A stretch of 36,752 bases of DNA from a virus. The stretch's first letter is position 1; the number at the start of each line of letters is the position of its first letter. Below the pieces are notes generated by a model that saw nothing but the letters and a program-made list of their open reading frames with translations, did not search any database and had not been told where the DNA came from. The stretch lies in IMG/VR virus record IMGVR_UViG_3300018481_000044, positions 1-36,752 of that record; one strand, 5' to 3'. Below are positions 26,151 to 34,799 of this stretch, in pieces. The translations under genes and the position numbers were made by a program.

Positions 26151-26949
26151 AGTTTTCCACCACCTCGACGCGGACGCCCGCTGGTACGGTGATGGCGAGC
26201 TTGACGACAAGCTCCTCAGCTTCAGGCAGCGGCGGCGGATGCTCGCCCTCTTCCGGCGTCACTGGTCCCTCGACTATCTCGCCCTCTTCGAGCGAGTCTT
26301 GGAGCGCGACGAGAAACTTGTTGTAGTAGCCCTTGATCAGGTCGCCGATGTTCACGCCGCCGGACCAGTTCGGCACCTTGGTTTTGTCACCGTTGATGAT
26401 CTCACGCGCCGTCCATGCGTCCGTCACGTCGTCGTTGAAGTAGCGGTCCAGCGTCTGCCGACCTTTAGAGTCGCCGCGAAACCACCCCTCGATCATGCCA
26501 CGGAACATGATGTCTGCGGCGATCAGCGGATGCAACGCGTTCTCGGCGTGCCACTCGCACGACATGTCGCCTTCAAGGCCAAGCTCATCATCCGACTTCG
26601 CGTAATTGTCTCGCCACGTTAGCTGGACGAATCCGCGACCGTAGTAGGTCTGTCCGGTCTGCGGATCGGGCTTGCCGTAGTCCATCCCGGCACCAAGACC
26701 GTACTCCTCGATGGGCAACATTGTGGAGGCTGTCTCGTGCTTCGTCGTGGCAAGGGCGTATGCGAGATGGCGCAGATCGATGGTCGCCGGATCGGCCTCC
26801 CATCGCGTCAGGATCGCGTTCTGTCCGTCGACCTGACCTTGATCGAGCGCAGGAGCGAACAGCGACTTGCGCACCGAGTTGAAATAGATTTGTCGGTTGA
26901 ACGCCTGCGGCGCGGCCATCATCTGTGATGGTGTGATGAGTGCTCGCAT
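26149..26949 (-). CDS. GH19 chitinase-fold endolysin
   Basis: 266 residues from ATG 26949 (AAGGAGTCCACC upstream). Residues 35-205 match glycoside hydrolase family 19: 'AYALATTKHETASTMLPIEE' with catalytic E72 and 'YYGRGFVQLTWRDNY' (102-116), the conserved sugar-binding and fold signature. In phages this fold cleaves peptidoglycan glycan strands. The last 60 residues are a Glu/Pro-rich tail. No signal peptide, so export depends on the holin-like protein downstream. Last large gene of the leftward structural operon. Confidence 0.85.
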   Translation of the reverse strand: MRALITPSQMMAAPQAFNRQIYFNSVRKSLFAPALDQGQVDGQNAILTRWEADPATIDLRHLAYALATTKHETASTMLPIEEYGLGAGMDYGKPDPQTGQTYYGRGFVQLTWRDNYAKSDDELGLEGDMSCEWHAENALHPLIAADIMFRGMIEGWFRGDSKGRQTLDRYFNDDVTDAWTAREIINGDKTKVPNWSGGVNIGDLIKGYYNKFLVALQDSLEEGEIVEGPVTPEEGEHPPPLPEAEELVVKLAITVPAGVRVEVVEN

Positions 26950-26971
26950 GGTGGACTCCTTGGGTTACCCC

Positions 26972-27026
26972 AAAAAAATGGATCGCGTGCTCGCGCGCTT
27001 GGAGGGCACCACGCGCAAGCGATCCA
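26972..27026 (-). terminator. intrinsic terminator between tail and lysis genes
   Basis: On the minus strand, TGGATCGC pairs with GCGATCCA. The alternative inner pairing GCTTGCGCG/CGCGCGAGC extends the stem, and TTTTTTT follows (complement of 26972-26978). It separates the D-like gene from the endolysin ribosome site. Its central loop has TGCCCTCC, not the array octamer. Confidence 0.7.
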
Positions 27027-27079
27027 AGTCTGGGGAGGACCGTGAATTGCTGGAAATTACTGGAAAATAGCGGTTCGCC

Positions 27080-28774
27080 TTACGGGGACGCGGTCCCCTC
27101 CGCGCCTGTGTTCAGCGTCCCGAGCATGCCGCCGATCTCTTCGCCGAACTCCTCGCGCATCTGTTCGAGCCGCTCTGGCGTGTAGGTCTGCGAGGTCGAG
27201 GGGTTCGGGTTCTCGGCTGGCGCTGGTGTCTCCGGCGCGACCGGCGGCGCAGGCTGCGGGTTGAGGCCCTCAAGGACCGTGCCGATATCCTTGCCGAGCG
27301 CTTCGTTTGCGGCCTCGCGCAAGCGCTCCAACTCTTCCGGCGTGTACGACTGTTGCGACACCGGCGGCGCGCCGGGAAGAATGTTCAGCACCTCAGGGAC
27401 CGGTAGGTTGCGGTCGGTGAAGAATTTGCGCAGCTTTGCCTTCTCCTCCTCCGGGAGGAAGCGAGACTGCGGCGTCACCTCCGGCTTCGGCGCGTCGGTG
27501 AAGCCCGGAATGAAGCGGCCCGGATCGTTCCACCATCCGCCCTTCACGTAAGCCGGTGTCGGATATTGCACGTTGATGCGCGTCGTGTAGCCGACGCCGC
27601 GTGTGTAGTTATGCTCGACTTCGGTCATCAGGTAGCGACCATCGACACCCGGCCGCGCGTTGCGGATGTTGACGAAGCCATTCGCGCGCGCACGTGGCTC
27701 ACCATTGATCAGAAGCCACCCGGTGCCGCGCCGACTCTCCGTCGTCCCTCCGGTCCCCTTGTTCACCTGATCAGCTTCGTTGCCGCTTTGCTGTGGGTTG
27801 ATGTACGCCGCGATGGCCTTGGCGCTGCCGAAGGGACCGCTCTTGTCGATGCCCATTTGCTTCGTAAGCCACTCGGCATCGTTGATGTTGAAAAAGCGCG
27901 CCTCCGCCTGACCGTACTGCGGGCGACCACTGTAGGGCTTGATGCGCCAGCCGATCAGGTTGACGCCCCACACCGCATCGATGACATCCATCGCGTTGCC
28001 GTCGACGTTGACGCCTTCGGTCTTGCCAACGATGGACACGACGTTGCCCGCGATCTTCATGCGGCCATTGAGTTGCGCCGCCATGTCGCGGGCGAAGTCC
28101 ATCGGACTGCGGTTCAGCATCGCCCAGCTTTTGCGCTTGATCTTCTCCATCTCCGGCGAAAGCTTCACCGTAAGCCCAGTGCCCTTAAAAGCTTTCTGCA
28201 AAAAGTCCTTGAAAGGAATTTCACCGCCGCCACCACCTCCGCCAGCGCCTCCCCCACCCGCCGCGCCGCCGCCAGCACTCTTGTCCTCTTTGTCTCCTTC
28301 TCCATCGGTGACGGTGTTCGGTTGTTTTGCCAGTCCTGCGACATTGCCGCTGGTCCCTGTGATCCAGACGCGACGGCCACCGCTGCGTCGACCGAAGCCT
28401 GACTCCACTTCCGACACCCAGCCGTCAAAAAGCAGTTCCATGCCGGGGCCGCCCCACGGCAATTCCTTTTCGCCGCCGATGGCGCGCACCGTATCCGCAA
28501 GTGCTAGCTCGCGCGCCGTCCGGCCGCGATCCGGTATGCGCGGACCCTCACCAGACCAACCGAGCGAGACTTGGATCGGCACGTTGTCGGGCGGTAGCTG
28601 AAGCTCAGCGTTTCGGTCATCGAGTTCGATGTGACATTCGTCATGGCCGTTTTCGAGCGTGTCGATCACCTGCACCGAGATCAGATACGGGTGCAGCTTC
28701 GAGGTCACGTCCTGCATTCCATGCACGACGATGCTGCACGCAGAGAGCCGACGTGGACCTTGATGTTCCGCCAT
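27080..28774 (-). CDS. phage D-like baseplate hub protein (late control D)
   Basis: 564 residues. N-terminal and central parts fit the P2 gpD/late control D family, which forms the tail hub around the spike: 'PYLISVQVIDTLENGHDECH', then 'MNLIFDGWV'-type 'LLFDGWVSEVESG', and the conserved 'WAMLNRSPMDFARDMAAQLN' and 'GRYLMTEVEHNYTRGVGYTT' blocks. A Gly-rich linker (about residues 175-185) interrupts the family domain. The C-terminal 130 residues are Pro-rich with two copies of a 'YTPExLExxRE..' helix. It follows gpU- and gpX-like genes, as in P2. Confidence 0.8.
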   Translation of the reverse strand: MAEHQGPRRLSACSIVVHGMQDVTSKLHPYLISVQVIDTLENGHDECHIELDDRNAELQLPPDNVPIQVSLGWSGEGPRIPDRGRTARELALADTVRAIGGEKELPWGGPGMELLFDGWVSEVESGFGRRSGGRRVWITGTSGNVAGLAKQPNTVTDGEGDKEDKSAGGGAAGGGGAGGGGGGGEIPFKDFLQKAFKGTGLTVKLSPEMEKIKRKSWAMLNRSPMDFARDMAAQLNGRMKIAGNVVSIVGKTEGVNVDGNAMDVIDAVWGVNLIGWRIKPYSGRPQYGQAEARFFNINDAEWLTKQMGIDKSGPFGSAKAIAAYINPQQSGNEADQVNKGTGGTTESRRGTGWLLINGEPRARANGFVNIRNARPGVDGRYLMTEVEHNYTRGVGYTTRINVQYPTPAYVKGGWWNDPGRFIPGFTDAPKPEVTPQSRFLPEEEKAKLRKFFTDRNLPVPEVLNILPGAPPVSQQSYTPEELERLREAANEALGKDIGTVLEGLNPQPAPPVAPETPAPAENPNPSTSQTYTPERLEQMREEFGEEIGGMLGTLNTGAEGTASP

Positions 28775-28859
28775 TTAATGATCCATGATGAAGTGTGAGG
28801 GCGGAGCGGCGGCCAATGACAATCTGAACCCCAGAGATGCGGTGCCTCCGATCTCGCCC

Positions 28860-29147
28860 TCACACTGTTCCCTGTGTCTTGTTTCCTTCCGGTGTCGTGC
28901 CCCACAACACCACCGAGCTTTTCTTCTGCGGCATACCCGACATAATTTCGTAGTCGAGCGGAATGCGCACCTGCGTGCCTACGGGAATAAACGGCGAGTA
29001 GCGATGATGCTTGGCGAGGTGCGGGTTATCGTCCAGCATTCGCTCGACCATGCCCGGCGCGACCGCACGATAGGCGCGCCACAAGATCAGATCAGCCGGG
29101 ATATAATCGGACCCGACCGTAACCAGATCATAGCTGGTGACTGTCAT
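28860..29147 (-). CDS. tail protein X (LysM-like)
   Basis: 95 residues from ATG 29147; the longer frame to 29330 runs through the upstream gene. 'YDLVTVGSDYIPADLILWRA' and 'VERMLDDNPHLAKHH' then 'FIPVGTQVRIPL' match the LysM-type phage tail protein X, a small baseplate-associated protein. Order U, X, D is that of P2-like tails. The stop lies 85 bases before the D-like gene. Confidence 0.8.
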   Translation of the reverse strand: MTVTSYDLVTVGSDYIPADLILWRAYRAVAPGMVERMLDDNPHLAKHHRYSPFIPVGTQVRIPLDYEIMSGMPQKKSSVVLWGTTPEGNKTQGTV

Positions 29148-29719
29148 GTGTTTGCTGTTTCTGGGTTGCCGCCCTGCACTGCACCTGAGCCCCACATCTG
29201 CACGATGCCCTGCGAGCCGTCGTTCGGAATCGGCACGCGCTGAAACAGCGCTTCGAACTCGATCATCTGACCGACGCCATCCTCCGCGATCAGCGAGTGA
29301 CCACGGCTCAGCGTCTCGATGACGAACCACCCATAATGCCAGCCGTCGCCGCGCATCAGAATCTGCGATTGTCCAAGGCGGCGCATGTTGTCGAGCACGT
29401 CGAGATGCGCCAGCCCGCCTGACGACGGAAAGCCACCGGGGTTAGCGACCACCAAGCCGGTCGTCGGATCGCGTGTGGCTGTGTTGGAATACGCCAAGGC
29501 GACATTCCCTTTTTTCTGGCGCGCGAAGAAGTGCGGAAAGACCTTGCCCTTGAGCGTGATCGTCTCTTCGTTCTCGCCGACCCATTCTCGGTACATCGCA
29601 GCACCGGCGATCTCTTTCTTGGCCCAGTCCGCGCCGGTGCTGTGGGACATCTGGTTCACGTTAAAAGGATAGACCTGAAACTGGATCGGTCCCCACTGAA
29701 ACAAAACAGAATTTGCCAT
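29144..29719 (-). CDS. tail protein U-like
   Basis: 191 residues from ATG 29719. 'QWGPIQFQVYPFNVNQMSHS', 'ETITLKGKVFPHFF', 'GDGWHYGWFVIETLSRGHSL' and 'IEFEALFQRVP' fit the P2 gpU family (tail terminator or baseplate-linked protein with a GpU fold). Placed between the tape measure and gpX-like genes as in P2. Overlaps the X start by 4 bases. Confidence 0.75.
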   Translation of the reverse strand: MANSVLFQWGPIQFQVYPFNVNQMSHSTGADWAKKEIAGAAMYREWVGENEETITLKGKVFPHFFARQKKGNVALAYSNTATRDPTTGLVVANPGGFPSSGGLAHLDVLDNMRRLGQSQILMRGDGWHYGWFVIETLSRGHSLIAEDGVGQMIEFEALFQRVPIPNDGSQGIVQMWGSGAVQGGNPETANT

Positions 29720-29962
29720 TCACCGCGCCTCCATCACCATGGTCTCGACGCCCGGCATCTGCGCGGCCTGCACGAGGAAGTCATCCCACTCTTCCGCAGG
29801 CCCGACGATGCATTCATGGAGATGTAAGCGACCGAGCCTGTCATCCTCGCCGCTATGCGAGCGCGCCTTGATGCGCTGGCACTCCTCACGCGAGCCGCGA
29901 TAGAACTCGATGATCAGCGAGCCCTCTTCGGTGAAGAGCTTGTAGGTCACGACCCATTTCAT
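29720..29962 (-). CDS. small phage protein between tape measure and gpU genes
   Basis: 80 residues from ATG 29962, overlapping the tape-measure stop as ATGA. Mixed fold (KWVVTYKLFTEEGSLIIEFY, then a His-rich 'RLHLHECIVG'). P2 has no gene here, so this is an insertion in the tail operon. Function unknown; a tail-assembly or host-interaction role is only suggested by position. Confidence 0.6.
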   Translation of the reverse strand: MKWVVTYKLFTEEGSLIIEFYRGSREECQRIKARSHSGEDDRLGRLHLHECIVGPAEEWDDFLVQAAQMPGVETMVMEAR

Positions 29963-32900
29963 GCTGCACCTATGTCTGAATAAGAATTCCACCGCGCCTC
30001 CCGCACTTCACGATCCGCCGAGCGCCGCATGCTCGTGCGCGCGAACTGCACTTGTGCATCGTTGACCTTCACATTGAGTTGCAGATCGCGCTCTTGCGTC
30101 GTGGGCGTCGCAGGAACGGGCGTTGCCGCTGGCCGCTCAACCGGCTCTGCCGCGCGTGCCGAGCCAGTCCTTGGCGCAGGCGTTGCCGCCACACGCGCGC
30201 GCTCTGCTTGCTGCGCTGCGATCTTCGCGCGGTCCTCTGCGGCAGTATCCAGAAGTCTGCCTTGAGCGTCGCGCTTCTCCTCGTGGAGATGCGGGCCTGT
30301 TGAACGTGGGTCTTTTGCTTTCAACGTGCCGAGCGGCTGCCCCTCCGCAACCGTGTCGCCAACCTTCACATTCGGGTCGACATGGCGGTACGTGCTGGTC
30401 GTACCGTCTTCATTCTGCACCGTCACGTCGCCATGCTCGTTGACGCCGGTCACCTTGCCGCCGTGGCGTGAGCGAAACTCCGAGCCAGCCGGACCCGGTG
30501 TGTCGGTGCCTGCATGCAGCTTGCGGCGGCCAGTGATCGGATGGACACGCTCGCCTACGCCGGAGGAAATGCGCTTGCCAGCCGGTAGCGTACTGGTTGG
30601 CGATCCGGTGTCGGGCGTCTCGGTTGATGTCACCGGCGTGGCTGGCGTCGAGCCCTTCGTCGGCGTGCCGGTCGCTGTCGCGGTCCAGCCCCGCCGGTTC
30701 TTCATCTGGAATTCGCTCTGGTCTTTCGGGTTCTCGAACTCGCTCGTGAGCGTCGAGACGTTCTGCGCACGGTTCGTCGGATCGGCTCCCATTAGCGCAG
30801 CGCGTGTGCGCTTGTATTTTCCCGACATGGCCTCATGCGCCATGTAGCGCGACTGGCCTTCGAGGCTGTTGCGCGCGTAGCCGTGCTTGTCGAGCCAGTT
30901 GAACATGGCAGTGCGCCGCTCAAGACGAGCGCCGTAGATGCCGTATCCGGTGCCGCTGTCGTGCGATGTGTCGGGTTGCAGCTTGCTTTCGGTCAGAGCC
31001 TGACCGGCAAGCAGGTTCGCAGCCTCCTTGATGTTCGCCTCTGGCACGCCCTCTTTGCGTAGCTGATCCTCCATCGCTTCCTTCGCGGTCGCGATGCGCT
31101 CGCCAATCTTCCCGCTCGCAGCCGGGCCGGTCGTCGGTCCCGTGGGTCCTGTCGGCCCATCCCCGCCGCGTGTCGCCCCGCGCGCGAGGCTCCCGCGTGG
31201 CCCGTAGTCGGTGCCAAGCCCGCCGGGACCCGCGCCGCCGGGGCCGGTATCGCCGGGTCCCCGAGCGCCGCCGGGGCCGCCCCAGAGATAGCCGCGACCG
31301 CTCGGCGTGTAGGACGCTGGGAGCACGCGCGCGTCGCCGCTGCCGCCGTACGTGCGGCCCTCTTCCGCTCGACGCGCTTCGGTTTCGACTCCGATGTTGC
31401 GCGTGCCTGCGCCGGTGGTGCCCTCGCCAGAAGTAGGGCCAGCGCCCATACGCACGCCGTACGCGCGCGGGGTAAACGCAGCCCTGACGAGTTGCGCGCG
31501 CTCGCTGTCCGGGAGCGCTTCAGCAAAGGACACGAGCTTCTTGGTCGCGTCGTCAAGCGCCGAGCCCATCTTCTGCAACATCCCCTCCGGGCGTCCCGGG
31601 GATGGAGTCGGCAGCAACGGTGTGGGCAACAGGCGCGGTCGAGCGGATGGCTCGTGCGGAGGCAGCATCGGGCTGACGCCCGGCCCCCGCCCCGGCCTCT
31701 CCGGGATCACATAGTTGGGGAAGCGCTTTCTCGAGTCCGCATCCAGTTTCTCGCGCTCTTGATCGGCCGCGTCCTCACGTGCCTTCTTCGCCTTAGCGAT
31801 CCCCTCAAGCTGTTCTTTATCGAGCTTCTCTTGGAATTCCTTGACCGTCTTGTCGTAATATTCCTGACCGCCGCGCTCGTAATCCGCGTACGGCACGATG
31901 GGCTGATCACCCTCGCCGCCAAAATCTTGGGGGGTCTTGGCCCATTGGCTATATTTGAATTCCGCCCACGACTTCGGCATGCCCTTCGGCATGACGTCAG
32001 ACAGGCCGACAATATATTTCAGTCCGCCAACGATGCGCTCAACGGAAGTCGCAATTGCCGTCATCGTTGCCGCGAGCGCTTCGATTCCTGCCGTGACACC
32101 GATGGCGTTGAGCAGTAACCCGAGCGAGTTTCTTAGCTCCTCAAGTGAAGTCATCAGCCGCTTGATTGCAAACTCCGGTCCCGCTTCGACATACTTGCCG
32201 CGCGCTACCGCCCCCTGTGCCTCGCGCACGCCCTTGAGTTTATCGGCGAACGTACGCAGTTCACCCATCAGTCTGGTGTAGGAAGCCTTGTCTTGGATAT
32301 CGAGCGCCTTCATCACGAGGTCTTGGTTATCGGCCTGCGTCATCAGGCTGATCAACTCGCCAATCGGGTCCTGCACCGAGCGCAAATACTTTTCGAGTTG
32401 ACCAGCGCCGAAGCCGAGCGCCTTGCCCATGCGGTCGTTGCCAAGATCACCAAGGATGCCGATGAGCGCTGAGCCTGCCTTGGCGGCGCTGCCGGTGCCT
32501 TCCTTCAACACACCGAAGAGCGTGACGGCGCGCTGCATCGCATCGACACCCTGATAGCCCCACGTCGCCATGTACGCAGTCGCCTGCGACAGACGCGGAC
32601 CCATCTCCTCGATGTTGATGTTGAATTGACTGTTGGCGTGCGAGAACGCCTCCATCACGTACTTGTATTGATCGGCGGGAATTTTCAGGTTGCGCATGAT
32701 GTCGCCAACGGCGCGGTTGAACAGCTTGGCGTTCGCGTTAGCGCCGTTCGCAGCCGTCGTCAGGTCGGGCATCATCTTCAACGCTTCTTCAGGCGTGAAA
32801 TTCCCGGCCTCACGAATTTCATTGAACGCCTCAAGCAACTCCTTCGATGACACGCCGGTGATCGCGGCTAGTCTCTTCATCTCAGTGCCAAGGTCGTGAA

Positions 32901-33375
32901 TTTTCTGTTCCGACAATCCGGTCTGGTTTCGCGTCAACCGCAATTGATTGTCGAACGCAGCGAAACCCATGAAGCCCTGCTTCAATTGGTTGAGGGCTTC
33001 GTAGGCGGTCAGCGCTCCGCCCGCCATTCTCGCGAGCCCGCCGACAATCGGCGGAATCTGCGCGCCCATGAATTTGAAGGCGCTGCCGCCCTGTTGCCCT
33101 GCCTGAACGGCTGCTTGGCCCGCCTGACGATGCTTGTTGACCAGCGCGTTCTCGCCGTCGATAGCTTTCTTGTGGTTGGCGAGTAACTGATCGTAGGAAA
33201 GATTGCTTTCCTTCGCGCGCTCGCGGATCGCGCGCGTGTTGATCATGTGGCCCTTATAATCCTCGTAGTCCTTCTTGACCTCCTTATTCAGGTCCCTGAA
33301 ATTCTTGGTCGCCGACTTGACCGCCGGGCCAGTATTGTCGACGCCATCAATGTAGATCGTGGTTCGTTCGTTCAT
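29959..33375 (-). CDS. tail tape measure protein with lysozyme-like and M23 domains
   Basis: 1138 residues. The N-terminal 550 residues are helical with the tape-measure pattern 'YQGVDAMQRAVTLFGVLKEG' and a hydrophobic stretch at about 415-455. A Gly/Pro-rich linker follows (about 560-755). Then a lysozyme/transglycosylase-like block (about 755-915, with 'AGQALTESKLQPDTSHDSGT' and 'GYGIYGARLERR'), and an M23-type metallopeptidase (about 930-1030: 'GVGERVHPITGRRKLHAGTD' and 'GPHLHEE' with the HxH metal ligands). The tape measures tail length and the two enzyme domains would locally open peptidoglycan during DNA injection. ATGA overlaps on both sides. Confidence 0.85.
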   Translation of the reverse strand: MNERTTIYIDGVDNTGPAVKSATKNFRDLNKEVKKDYEDYKGHMINTRAIRERAKESNLSYDQLLANHKKAIDGENALVNKHRQAGQAAVQAGQQGGSAFKFMGAQIPPIVGGLARMAGGALTAYEALNQLKQGFMGFAAFDNQLRLTRNQTGLSEQKIHDLGTEMKRLAAITGVSSKELLEAFNEIREAGNFTPEEALKMMPDLTTAANGANANAKLFNRAVGDIMRNLKIPADQYKYVMEAFSHANSQFNINIEEMGPRLSQATAYMATWGYQGVDAMQRAVTLFGVLKEGTGSAAKAGSALIGILGDLGNDRMGKALGFGAGQLEKYLRSVQDPIGELISLMTQADNQDLVMKALDIQDKASYTRLMGELRTFADKLKGVREAQGAVARGKYVEAGPEFAIKRLMTSLEELRNSLGLLLNAIGVTAGIEALAATMTAIATSVERIVGGLKYIVGLSDVMPKGMPKSWAEFKYSQWAKTPQDFGGEGDQPIVPYADYERGGQEYYDKTVKEFQEKLDKEQLEGIAKAKKAREDAADQEREKLDADSRKRFPNYVIPERPGRGPGVSPMLPPHEPSARPRLLPTPLLPTPSPGRPEGMLQKMGSALDDATKKLVSFAEALPDSERAQLVRAAFTPRAYGVRMGAGPTSGEGTTGAGTRNIGVETEARRAEEGRTYGGSGDARVLPASYTPSGRGYLWGGPGGARGPGDTGPGGAGPGGLGTDYGPRGSLARGATRGGDGPTGPTGPTTGPAASGKIGERIATAKEAMEDQLRKEGVPEANIKEAANLLAGQALTESKLQPDTSHDSGTGYGIYGARLERRTAMFNWLDKHGYARNSLEGQSRYMAHEAMSGKYKRTRAALMGADPTNRAQNVSTLTSEFENPKDQSEFQMKNRRGWTATATGTPTKGSTPATPVTSTETPDTGSPTSTLPAGKRISSGVGERVHPITGRRKLHAGTDTPGPAGSEFRSRHGGKVTGVNEHGDVTVQNEDGTTSTYRHVDPNVKVGDTVAEGQPLGTLKAKDPRSTGPHLHEEKRDAQGRLLDTAAEDRAKIAAQQAERARVAATPAPRTGSARAAEPVERPAATPVPATPTTQERDLQLNVKVNDAQVQFARTSMRRSADREVREARWNSYSDIGAA

Positions 33376-33848
33376 CAGGGCTCATCCGACAAATCGAAAC
33401 CAGTTTCCGGCAGCGGCACGCCCGGCCCTTGGAAGTTCTGCGGCGCGTCTGTCGCGCCACTGCCATTGGTCGCGGCGGACTCTGCTCGTTGCTGCGCCTC
33501 AGCTAAATTGATTTTCACGCGCTCCAGCGCTTCCTCCGGCGATGCCAGTCGCCGCTGCGGGATGGTGCCGTTGGCGATGTCTTGCTGAATTTCGGTTGGC
33601 ATCATCGCGAGGAAGGCTTCCATCACGCGGTTCACATCGGGATAACGAAGGCTGCGGATGACGCCCTCCTCGACGCCCGCAAGCTCGACCACCAGACCGA
33701 GCGAGTCTTGCCAGTCGCCCGCGCTCCAGCGCAGCAAGTGACCGAAGCACATTGGTGCGAGGGTGATGCTCTCGATCTTCCTGCCGCCGAACTCGAACGG
33801 AATGAACAGGTGGACCGTGCGCCCACCGTTCTTGTCCATGCTGATCAT
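33375..33848 (-). CDS. tail assembly chaperone (gpE-like)
   Basis: 157 residues from ATG 33848, which overlaps the upstream stop (ATGA). The position directly before the tape measure, the acidic/amphipathic sequence and 'LIPFEFGGRKIESITLAPMC'-type start ('HLFIPFEFGGRKIESITLAP') fit P2 gpE/tail-assembly proteins (DUF2213-like order). A frameshift extension (E') is not visible in the overlap. The C-terminal 50 residues are polar. Confidence 0.7.
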   Translation of the reverse strand: MISMDKNGGRTVHLFIPFEFGGRKIESITLAPMCFGHLLRWSAGDWQDSLGLVVELAGVEEGVIRSLRYPDVNRVMEAFLAMMPTEIQQDIANGTIPQRRLASPEEALERVKINLAEAQQRAESAATNGSGATDAPQNFQGPGVPLPETGFDLSDEP

Positions 33849-34006
33849 CGATGCATCCAGATGCAGACGACCGGCACACCCTTGTGGATGCGCTGGTCAA
33901 CGAACTCGACGTCTTCGGCAGGACCCGCGCCGTCGTGATCCGCCACGACGACGCGCTTGTCCTGATCGAGCTTTTGCAGAATCTCAATTAGCTCGCGGAC
34001 GATCAT
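33845..34006 (-). CDS. 53-residue phage protein between tube and chaperone genes
   Basis: 53 residues from ATG 34006, ATGA overlaps on both sides. 'MIVRELIEILQKLDQDKRVV' followed by 'VADHDGAGPAEDVEFVDQRI'. A small alpha-beta protein of the 'helix then strand' type common in phages; similar sequences in alphaproteobacterial phages are not named. Position suggests a tail-assembly accessory. Confidence 0.65.
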   Translation of the reverse strand: MIVRELIEILQKLDQDKRVVVADHDGAGPAEDVEFVDQRIHKGVPVVCIWMHR

Positions 34007-34593
34007 GGCAGCGCCAGAAGACGCCGCAGATCACCGTTGAGGTCAGTCTCGCCGCTGACGAACTCTGAAGTGAAGAAGTCCCATTTGTACATCAGCACCG
34101 GCTCTTGAGCGCCGGAGGAAAGCTGCATGTGCAGCGTGTAACTCACGATGCTCTTGATGCTGTACTCGTGCGACATCAGGTTGCCCTTCGAGAACGCAGT
34201 CGGGTTGCTGCGGCCCAAGCGGCCTTCCATGACGGCGATGGCTTGCAGCGCTTCGGAGGTGCGGCGGTTGCGGATCAGGCCATACGCGGTGAAGCGATGG
34301 AAGAGCGGGTCTTGCTGGCCGACATAGGCCATGACGTCCGGGTCCCAGCCCGCGAGGTTGAACGTCGCTTCCAGCTTGTTGAAGTGCGTCGCGATCTCGA
34401 TGGCGACCGGCGCGCCACCCGCCGCGTGGTCGACCGTGTTTTCTTCGAGCGTCGGCAGCTTGAGTTCCTGCAAGATCAGATGGGTGGAGACGCCCGGCAC
34501 GGTGCCGCCGCCCGCCGCACCTGCTTCCGCTGGAGCGCGCGTGTCGCCGCAGATCAGGTTCGCGCTTTCCATGATGTAGACGTTCTGAGCCAT
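34003..34593 (-). CDS. major tail tube protein
   Basis: 196 residues, ATG 34593 behind AAGGAATAGCATC. 'HLILQELKLPTLEENTVDHA', 'IEIATHFNKLEATFNLAGWD' and 'KSIVSYTLHMQLSSG' match the P2 FII-type tube family; 'ETDLNGDLRRLLAL' closes it. It polymerises into the inner tube inside the sheath encoded by the preceding gene. The 206-base gap to that gene contains the solitary plus-strand hairpin. Confidence 0.85.
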   Translation of the reverse strand: MAQNVYIMESANLICGDTRAPAEAGAAGGGTVPGVSTHLILQELKLPTLEENTVDHAAGGAPVAIEIATHFNKLEATFNLAGWDPDVMAYVGQQDPLFHRFTAYGLIRNRRTSEALQAIAVMEGRLGRSNPTAFSKGNLMSHEYSIKSIVSYTLHMQLSSGAQEPVLMYKWDFFTSEFVSGETDLNGDLRRLLALP

Positions 34594-34630
34594 GATGCTA
34601 TTCCTTTTCGATGCAGGTAAAGATGTTGTT

Positions 34631-34709
34631 GTGAGCGAGTGCTCTCGCTCACTCTGGTGCGCCCGGCCATTACAGTCATGAAACCCTTGTAGGGATTGCC
34701 GGGCGCACC
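34631..34709 (+). ncRNA. solitary B-type dual-spacer hairpin, antisense to the tail operon
   Basis: Stem GGTGCGCCCGGC/GCCGGGCGCACC (12 bp, 34656-34667 with 34698-34709) encloses C, ATTACAGTCA, TGAAACCC, TTGTAGGGAT, T. The octamer is on the plus strand, whereas flanking tail genes are on the minus strand. A compact hairpin GTGAGCGAG-TGCT-CTCGCTCAC (34631-34652) sits 3 bases upstream, as in the unit at 743-816. After the B arm comes TTTTCG. It lies in the spacer between sheath and tube genes. Confidence 0.85.
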
Positions 34710-34799
34710 TTTTCGATGTGAGGGATGGCGGGGCGGATGCTTCCAGTCATCCTGCCAGTTCAAAGCACGTCGCTTCGTGCTGCCCCGCCGCGATGGCGC

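Noticed and set aside
27566-28402. 278-codon plus-strand frame
   Set aside because: Antisense to the D-like baseplate gene, whose family blocks are clear; no ribosome site.
34105-34620. 171-codon plus-strand frame over the tube gene
   Set aside because: Antisense to the tail tube gene with family motifs; shadow of the GC-rich codon pattern.
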